Shown here: positions 58,632-64,000 of the stretch, piece by piece
How positions within the stretch are numbered: position 1 is the first letter of the stretch
Layout: each line of letters opens with the position of its first letter
Assembly (NCBI GenBank): GCA_023634235.1
Contig: JAMKCF010000153.1
Location: 62,001-126,000, forward strand
Direction: 5' to 3'
DNA from: Pisaster brevispinus
Lineage: Eukaryota > Echinodermata > Asteroidea > Forcipulatida > Asteriidae
Length of the DNA: 64,000 nucleotides
The notes under the pieces: generated by a model
Told to the model about the DNA's origin: nothing
What the model saw: only the letters and a program-made list of their open reading frames with translations
Databases searched by the model: none
Translations under genes and position numbers: made by a program

Positions 58632-61600
58632 TTAAATATTTACACTACTCATATTGTCAGCTTCTGGGCAACGACTCAAGAAATCCGCACCTACATTTTC
58701 ACTTCCTTTGATAGCCACTACTCTATATCGGTATGGTTGCAAACTTAATGCCCAGCGCATTATTCTGCTGTTTGACATCTTCGTTCTTGCTAAGTAAAGG
58801 AGGGGTCTGTGGTCCGTTTCAAGAACAAATTCCTTACCATACAAAAAGAAGTGAAATTTCTTTATTGCCCATACAAGTGCTAAACATTCCCTTTCTATAA
58901 CTGAGTACTTGGTTTCTCTTGGCAGAAGCTTTCTGCTGGCATACGAGATTGGGAATTTGACTCCATCAACTTCCTGTACTAACATAGCCCCTATTCCAAT
59001 GTCAGATGCATCAGTTTGCAGTATAAACTGTTTGCTTGGGTTTGGTAGATGCAAAATTGGTTCAGATGCCACACGACTTTTTAGTGTTCTAAACGCTGCG
59101 TCTTGTGCATCACCCCAGTTTACTTTGTTCGGATTGCCTTTCTTGGTCAAATCTGACAAGGGAGCAGCGATTGCGGAGAAGTTTGGGATGAATTTTCTGT
59201 AAAATCCTACTAATCCCAAAAATGACCTGACCTGTTTCTTTGTTTTAGGTCGTTCTGATTTTAGAACCTTGCTCACTGTTTCCGGATGTGGTTTCACAAT
59301 TCCCTCACCTATCGTATGTCCAAGAAATTTGAGACTTCTGTATCCAATACAACATTTGGATGGTTTGGCAGTGAGTCCCGCTCTTCTCAATCTTTGAAGT
59401 ACGGTTTCAAGAGTCTGCAAGTGATCCTTCCAACTTTCTGTATATATCAAAATATCATCTATGTAATTAACCACATTGGGTAGTCCTACTAGCACCTTTC
59501 TCATAAGTCTAGAAAATACAGCCGGTGCATTTACCATTCCAAATGGCATAACTGTAAATTGATACAGGCCCTCTGAAGTCGCAAAGGCTGTTTTATCTTT
59601 ATCCTCTGGGGCCATTGGGATTTGCCAGTAGCCTTTCGTAAGATCAAGTTTTGAAAAATAGTTGGCTTTTGCCACCCTGGAAAACAAGTCTTCAGTATTT
59701 GGTATTGGTTCAGGATCAAATACAGTGACATTGTTTAGTTGACGAAAATCTATGCAAAATCTGTTACTGCCATCAGATTTATGAACCAAAACTACTGGGG
59801 AAGCGTAAGCTGACGTAGATTTCTCAATAACTCCCAATTCAAGCATTTTTTCAATTTCGTTGACAATGGTTTTTCGTACTGCTGGTGGCACCGGAAAAGG
59901 TTTAGACACAATCGGTGAAATGTTCGTCAATTGGACGGTATGTTGTATCAAATGTGTGCAACCAGGCATGTCGGTTAGTATGTCGGCAAACTCATGCATG
60001 AGCTTTTCGACCTGATGTTTTTGCTCTATTTGGAGCTCGTGATCAACATTAATATCGTTACAAGTTTCTGACCGTCTCAGGGGAGGCATGTTAACGTTTA
60101 TACCATCTTCTTGGTCATCGTCTTCCATAACAACACTGACTCCTCCTAAATGATTTGCATCTACATCAACCTCTCTTTCACCAGTACTTACATTTCTCAG
60201 ATTTTGTCTGTCTACATACATTTTGAGTAGGTTAGCGTGATATATCTTTTCTTTTCCCTTCACCTTAACCAGATAGTCGTTCTTTCTGACCGACTTTATG
60301 ACTGAGTATGGCCCTTGCCATTGTAGAAGCAATTTACTGTTACTCGTGGGACGCAGAATGAGGACTTTGTCACCATCCTTAAATGTTCTGTCCTTGGACT
60401 TAGTGTCGTAGTATCGCTTATACCTTTTTGCCGATCTACTTAGTTCTTCCTGAGCAACTTTACATGTTTCTTCAAGTCTTGCTCTAAGGTCTACTATATA
60501 CTCATATGTGGTTTTTACTTCCTCATCTTCCACTTCATTTGACCATAGTTCTTTTAATACTGCAAGGGGACCTCTAACAGTTCTACCATAAAGTAACTCA
60601 AACGGAGAGAACCCTAAACTCTCCTGAGGAGCTTCTCTATATGCAAAAAGTACAGCAGGAAGATATCTATCCCACTCGTTAGGTTTTTCTGCACACATAC
60701 GCTTCAGCATCGTCTTAAGGGTCCCATTAAAGCGTTCAACTAGCCCGTTACAGATTGGATGATAGGGTGACGTTGTCAATTGTTTCATCGATAGCAACCT
60801 TCCCAACTCTTTCATGACTGCTGACGTAAACTGAGAACCTCTATCTGACAATATTTCATCAGGAACCCCAACTCTACAGAAAATTTCCAAGAGCGCTTCA
60901 GCAACCCGCTCTGTCTCTATACTTCGAAGTGCAACTGCTTCTGGATAGCGAGTTGCATAATCAACTAACGTCAGTATGTACCTATTTCCCCTTTCTGTAA
61001 TAGGCTGTATAGGTCCAACTATATCTACAGCTACCCGTTTGAATGGGGTGTCAATTAAGGGCATTTCCCCTAGCGGGACTTTCGTTACTGTTCCCTTTGG
61101 GACCGTTCTTTGACATATGTCACATGACTGACAATATCGGCGAACATCAGCCTGCAATCCAGGCCAGAAGAAATTAGCGATAATTCTGTCGGTGGTTTTC
61201 TTCACCTTTAGGTGTCCTGCTAATGGGGAGTCATGTGCTAAACTCATGACTTTCTCTCGATATGACTTAGGAACTACAAGCTGTTTAATTACTTTTCCGT
61301 GTTGAACAAGGGGAGATTGGAAATCTCTGTACAGCACTTCATTCCGAATACAATAACCTGTTTCAATTCCTCTATCATTCATTGTTTTTAGACTCTTCGA
61401 AGCCAAATCGAACAACTTAGACAAACTACTGTCTTCCTGTTGAGCTGTGATTAATTCTGCTCTAGATTTGGATATCTGAGGTATCTCGCTGACTATAAGT
61501 GGTTTTAGTGGCATTGCCTTCTTTTCTTTAGAAGCACGAGTTTCCACTGCATTTACCTGTGGTAATGGTGTGTCTGAAGTTTGTTTTAAACTTGGGGACC

Positions 61601-63053
61601 AATGAATATCCGGATTATTTGGATCCCTTACACCTGCAACGTTACCAACTATAATACCATACAAAGGATTTTCCATTACTACAGCCTCAACTTCACCTAC
61701 ATAATAAGGTGTGTCGATAAACACCTTAGCTACTCTGACTTCACGTACTGTTCCATCTAGCAGAACGCATCTTTGGGTTCTACCAGTATACTGAGTCTTA
61801 TTGACCAATGTACGTTTTACAACTACTGTACTACAGCCACTATCTCTTAGCACTGGTACCACATGGTCACCAATTTTGCCATGTTTTACTGGCATATTCT
61901 CATCACATGCTGGTCTACTTACAGCATTGACAACTGGAAGTTCGTCTCCGGACTCTAGCCTAATATAATTACCCGGGGGTCTAGAGTAATGATATCTAAT
62001 TGCGTTTAACTCTACACAGGCACCCAATGTTTGTCTGACTTTGTTTTCGAATGTCTCCTCCTTTAGTTGTTTTAAACCTGCGGTTTTACTTGCATGTGGA
62101 CGACTTCTAGATCTACTTTTACAGTTAACAGCTATATGTCCTATTCTACCACAATTATAGCATTCTCGGTCCTCGTGCAGCTTAAACTCGCTTTTTGACC
62201 GTTCGGCATCACTAGTACCTTTTGTACTTTTACTGCCGTCAAATTGTTTTCTATGACCCTCTTTTCTTATTTGATTCTTCTCATCAAACTTGGGCATCAT
62301 AGATGATGGCTTATGAGCTTCTTGAAACCTGTCCGCCATCTTTGTCATCTCACTCAATGTAGAAGGTTTACGTTCCTTTAAAAATAACTTTAGTTCCTTA
62401 CTACAAGTGTTAATTACTTGTTCTCTCATAATGAGATCAACAAAATTATCAAATTTTCTCTCCGTACTACTTAGTTCAACCCACCTAAACAAATATCTGT
62501 TTATACGCTCTGAAAACTGTGTGTATGTTTCATTCGTATCAGGCTTAGATTGCCTAAACTTAAGCCTGAATCCTTCTTCGGTCATTTCATATCTCTGGAG
62601 CAGAGCAGTCTTAAGATCTTTATAACTATTTGCCAGGTCATCAGGGAGCCGTGAATAAACTTCGAGTGCTTTACCCGTCAGGAGCACACTCAGTGGCACA
62701 GCCCAATCGTCAGGTGACCATTGCATGTTTGCGGCAAATCTTTCAAATCTACCTAGATACGAATCTATGTCATCTGTCTTCTCATTGAATGGAGGCATCT
62801 TAGGGAGTCTACCCTTACCTTGAAATTTAGTTTCTTTAGTCTCACTAGCTAAGCCTAGCTTACTTTTTTCTTGAGCAATACTTAAATCAAGCTCCTTCAT
62901 TTCTTTCTCATGTTCTCTTTGTTCCTGTCTTTCTTCCCTAACTCTCTGTCTTTCTACTCTTTCTTCGTTTTGCCTTTCCCTTGCAAACTCTATCAGGTCT
63001 TTATCAGCTATGTTCAAAGATTTTCCCAGATCTATGAATTTCTGAAACTCCAT
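58632..63053 (-). CDS. gag-pol: Gag-pol polyprotein of Gmr1-like Ty3/gypsy retrotransposon
   Basis: The ATG at 63053 opens a 1473-residue frame with no stops. An N-terminal charged coiled coil (residues about 25-75) leads into a gag capsid-like region and a CCHC zinc knuckle (CYNCGRIGHIAVNC, about 297-310). An aspartic protease with the DSG active site (about 400-480) follows. Integrase comes next: the HHCC finger ends CQSCDIC at about 646, and the catalytic D, D and E are in VDIVGP (about 674), LSDRGSQF (about 734) and GLVERFNG (about 769). A GPY/F-type module lies near 900-935. Reverse transcriptase follows, with YIDD near 1196, then RNase H with TDASDIGIG near 1346. Gag and pol are fused without frameshift. 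All key residues are present. No envelope frame follows. Confidence 0.97.
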   Translation of the reverse strand: MEFQKFIDLGKSLNIADKDLIEFARERQNEERVERQRVREERQEQREHEKEMKELDLSIAQEKSKLGLASETKETKFQGKGRLPKMPPFNEKTDDIDSYLGRFERFAANMQWSPDDWAVPLSVLLTGKALEVYSRLPDDLANSYKDLKTALLQRYEMTEEGFRLKFRQSKPDTNETYTQFSERINRYLFRWVELSSTERKFDNFVDLIMREQVINTCSKELKLFLKERKPSTLSEMTKMADRFQEAHKPSSMMPKFDEKNQIRKEGHRKQFDGSKSTKGTSDAERSKSEFKLHEDRECYNCGRIGHIAVNCKSRSRSRPHASKTAGLKQLKEETFENKVRQTLGACVELNAIRYHYSRPPGNYIRLESGDELPVVNAVSRPACDENMPVKHGKIGDHVVPVLRDSGCSTVVVKRTLVNKTQYTGRTQRCVLLDGTVREVRVAKVFIDTPYYVGEVEAVVMENPLYGIIVGNVAGVRDPNNPDIHWSPSLKQTSDTPLPQVNAVETRASKEKKAMPLKPLIVSEIPQISKSRAELITAQQEDSSLSKLFDLASKSLKTMNDRGIETGYCIRNEVLYRDFQSPLVQHGKVIKQLVVPKSYREKVMSLAHDSPLAGHLKVKKTTDRIIANFFWPGLQADVRRYCQSCDICQRTVPKGTVTKVPLGEMPLIDTPFKRVAVDIVGPIQPITERGNRYILTLVDYATRYPEAVALRSIETERVAEALLEIFCRVGVPDEILSDRGSQFTSAVMKELGRLLSMKQLTTSPYHPICNGLVERFNGTLKTMLKRMCAEKPNEWDRYLPAVLFAYREAPQESLGFSPFELLYGRTVRGPLAVLKELWSNEVEDEEVKTTYEYIVDLRARLEETCKVAQEELSRSAKRYKRYYDTKSKDRTFKDGDKVLILRPTSNSKLLLQWQGPYSVIKSVRKNDYLVKVKGKEKIYHANLLKMYVDRQNLRNVSTGEREVDVDANHLGGVSVVMEDDDQEDGINVNMPPLRRSETCNDINVDHELQIEQKHQVEKLMHEFADILTDMPGCTHLIQHTVQLTNISPIVSKPFPVPPAVRKTIVNEIEKMLELGVIEKSTSAYASPVVLVHKSDGSNRFCIDFRQLNNVTVFDPEPIPNTEDLFSRVAKANYFSKLDLTKGYWQIPMAPEDKDKTAFATSEGLYQFTVMPFGMVNAPAVFSRLMRKVLVGLPNVVNYIDDILIYTESWKDHLQTLETVLQRLRRAGLTAKPSKCCIGYRSLKFLGHTIGEGIVKPHPETVSKVLKSERPKTKKQVRSFLGLVGFYRKFIPNFSAIAAPLSDLTKKGNPNKVNWGDAQDAAFRTLKSRVASEPILHLPNPSKQFILQTDASDIGIGAMLVQEVDGVKFPISYASRKLLPRETKYSVIERECLALVWAIKKFHFFLYGKEFVLETDHRPLLYLARTKMSNSRIMRWALSLQPYRYRVVAIKGSENVGADFLSRCPEADNMSSVNI

Positions 63054-63227
63054 TTTGGCATAGACAAATTACACTATTACCGAGAACTGAGATAAGAAAC
63101 TAGAGTGAACCCTTCCAATTTAAATTTATAAATATTACGAACCAAAATGACTATTTAGTATCCAGGTCGTATTGCCTAGTGATTTTTAACCGTTCAACTC
63201 TTTTTGTTTAACGGGAAAGAGTTTAGT

Positions 63228-63244
63228 TCCCGGACAAGCCCCCA
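63228..63244 (-). promoter_or_regulatory. Primer-binding site, tRNA-Pro type
   Basis: On the minus strand, two bases after the LTR end, the sequence is TGGGGGCTTGTCCGGGA. It complements the 3' end of proline tRNA (including CCA) with one mismatch, and would prime minus-strand DNA synthesis. Confidence 0.8.
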
Positions 63245-63246
63245 AA

Positions 63247-64000
63247 TGTCACGGATGGAATTGTGAAATGTAAAGAACGGTTCATAGTCACAGGGCAACG
63301 CAAGACTCAGGACTTAAACAATTAAATTGATTCTCAGAAAACACGTTTTATGAAGAATAAATAAATCAAGTGTTAATCATAAATGCGAAGTTAAAGAACT
63401 GCAAAGCAACTTATTTACAAAGCAACAAAATGTGCATGCTTAATATAATTGAAGTACGGTAGCAATGGAGCCAGCGTTATAATATTAATGCAACAGCAGT
63501 TAGCAGGATTAATGCTGACAAAATTAAAAGCAACTTAAAGCAAGAAATCCAACATAGTTGCGAGGATATTTTCATAACTAAAATAATACTATATTAACCA
63601 TAACAATTTAATACAACGATGAAGGTTGGTGAATGCCAGTTCCCTTGTTAGGCTGTGCCTCATGCCATAAACCCTGCGAGTTAAAAGATGCATAAAAGAA
63701 ACCCGCTTTAATCAAGAGAACTATAACTTTCTTAACAGCAGAAAATGGAAATTTGCTCAAAAGCCGAATGGAATAATTTGGAAACACTAGCAGCATTACT
63801 TACAGGAGGTCGAGAGTACCGGGCGACGAACCCCCTGGTCTGGCTAAGGAAACTGGCTCAGGTAGTACGGATGATTATTTAATTGACACGGTGGTAGTCA
63901 GGAAAGTAGCTGTCCATATGTTGCTGGTCCGTCGTCCTGCGTCCGGCCACACCTTGGAAGTCTTCGGGGTCCGGCGTCCACATCGGGCATCGTCTACTCC
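63247..64000 (-). repeat. 5' LTR, partial (cut by the window edge)
   Basis: The sequence begins TGTCACGGATGG like the 3' LTR and runs in register with it for 754 bp to the end of the window. I noticed no difference between the copies. About 341 bp should remain beyond base 64000. Confidence 0.92.

Larger units (their letters stand above)
57437..64000 (-). mobile_element. Ty3/gypsy LTR retrotransposon with IN-before-RT order (Gmr1-like)
   Basis: The element lies on the minus strand. Its 3' LTR (57437-58531) and the visible 754 bp of its 5' LTR (63247-64000) are aligned without indels and look identical. The rest of the 5' LTR is beyond the window. Internal parts in order are the primer-binding site (63228-63244), one 1473-codon gag-pol frame (63053-58632) and a purine-rich tract (58545-58532). 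Integrase lies upstream of reverse transcriptase, as in the deuterostome Gmr1-like group and unlike ordinary Ty3/gypsy elements. Identical LTRs and an open frame indicate a young, possibly still competent insertion. The target duplication cannot be checked because one flank is missing. Confidence 0.95.

Overview
The window looks like nuclear DNA of an invertebrate animal, most likely a deuterostome such as an echinoderm or hemichordate. Genes are split by GT/AG introns and the background is AT-rich. A tRNA-headed SINE, fibrinogen-like and discoidin-type (F5/8C) domains, a THAP/DDE plus YqaJ DNA transposon and an LTR retrotransposon with integrase placed before reverse transcriptase are all present. 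That last domain order is known from a deuterostome group of Ty3/gypsy elements (Gmr1-like). The species cannot be named from the sequence alone.

Layout. (1) 1-33558 is an almost uninterrupted head-to-tail satellite array of about 74.5 copies of a 450-bp unit. It continues beyond the left edge, is more diverged at the left, and has local dimer and trimer higher-order structure. Each unit carries a 144-nt exon-like block between good splice-site matches. (2) 33559-35037 holds a degenerate relic of the unit and a 378-bp palindromic MITE with a 9-bp target duplication. (3) 35044-39168 is a fold-back element with 42-bp subterminal tandem repeats and a 6-bp target duplication. A second TIR element without visible coding capacity (35657-38829) is nested inside it. 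(4) 39.7-42.4 kb holds tRNA-derived repeats, an 81-bp tandem repeat and a SINE. (5) 41193-43564 is a three-exon F5/8 type C domain gene copy with two in-frame stops. (6) 43776-49548 is a full-length ISL2EU(IS4EU)-like DNA transposon. It has two convergent genes: a THAP/DDE transposase and a SAP-SWIM-YqaJ nuclease. Both are broken by single nonsense codons, and the element sits in the middle of an older inverted repeat. (7) 50114-50397 is an orphan last exon of a fibrinogen-related (FReD) protein. (8) 50.4-57.4 kb is intergenic, with dispersed repeats, G/C tracts and a 128-bp tandem duplication. (9) 57437-64000 is a minus-strand LTR retrotransposon with a 1095-bp 3' LTR, one 1473-codon gag-pol frame, a tRNA-Pro-type primer site and the first 754 bp of the other LTR. 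The two LTR copies look identical over the shared part, so the insertion is recent.

Most of the window is therefore repetitive. The only host-gene material recognised is the F5/8C pseudogene and the FReD exon, both resembling secreted, lectin-like proteins. The least explained feature is the satellite whose unit looks like a phase-symmetric exon plus intron. In nearly every copy that exon carries the same in-frame TAG, while two well separated copies have AAG instead.
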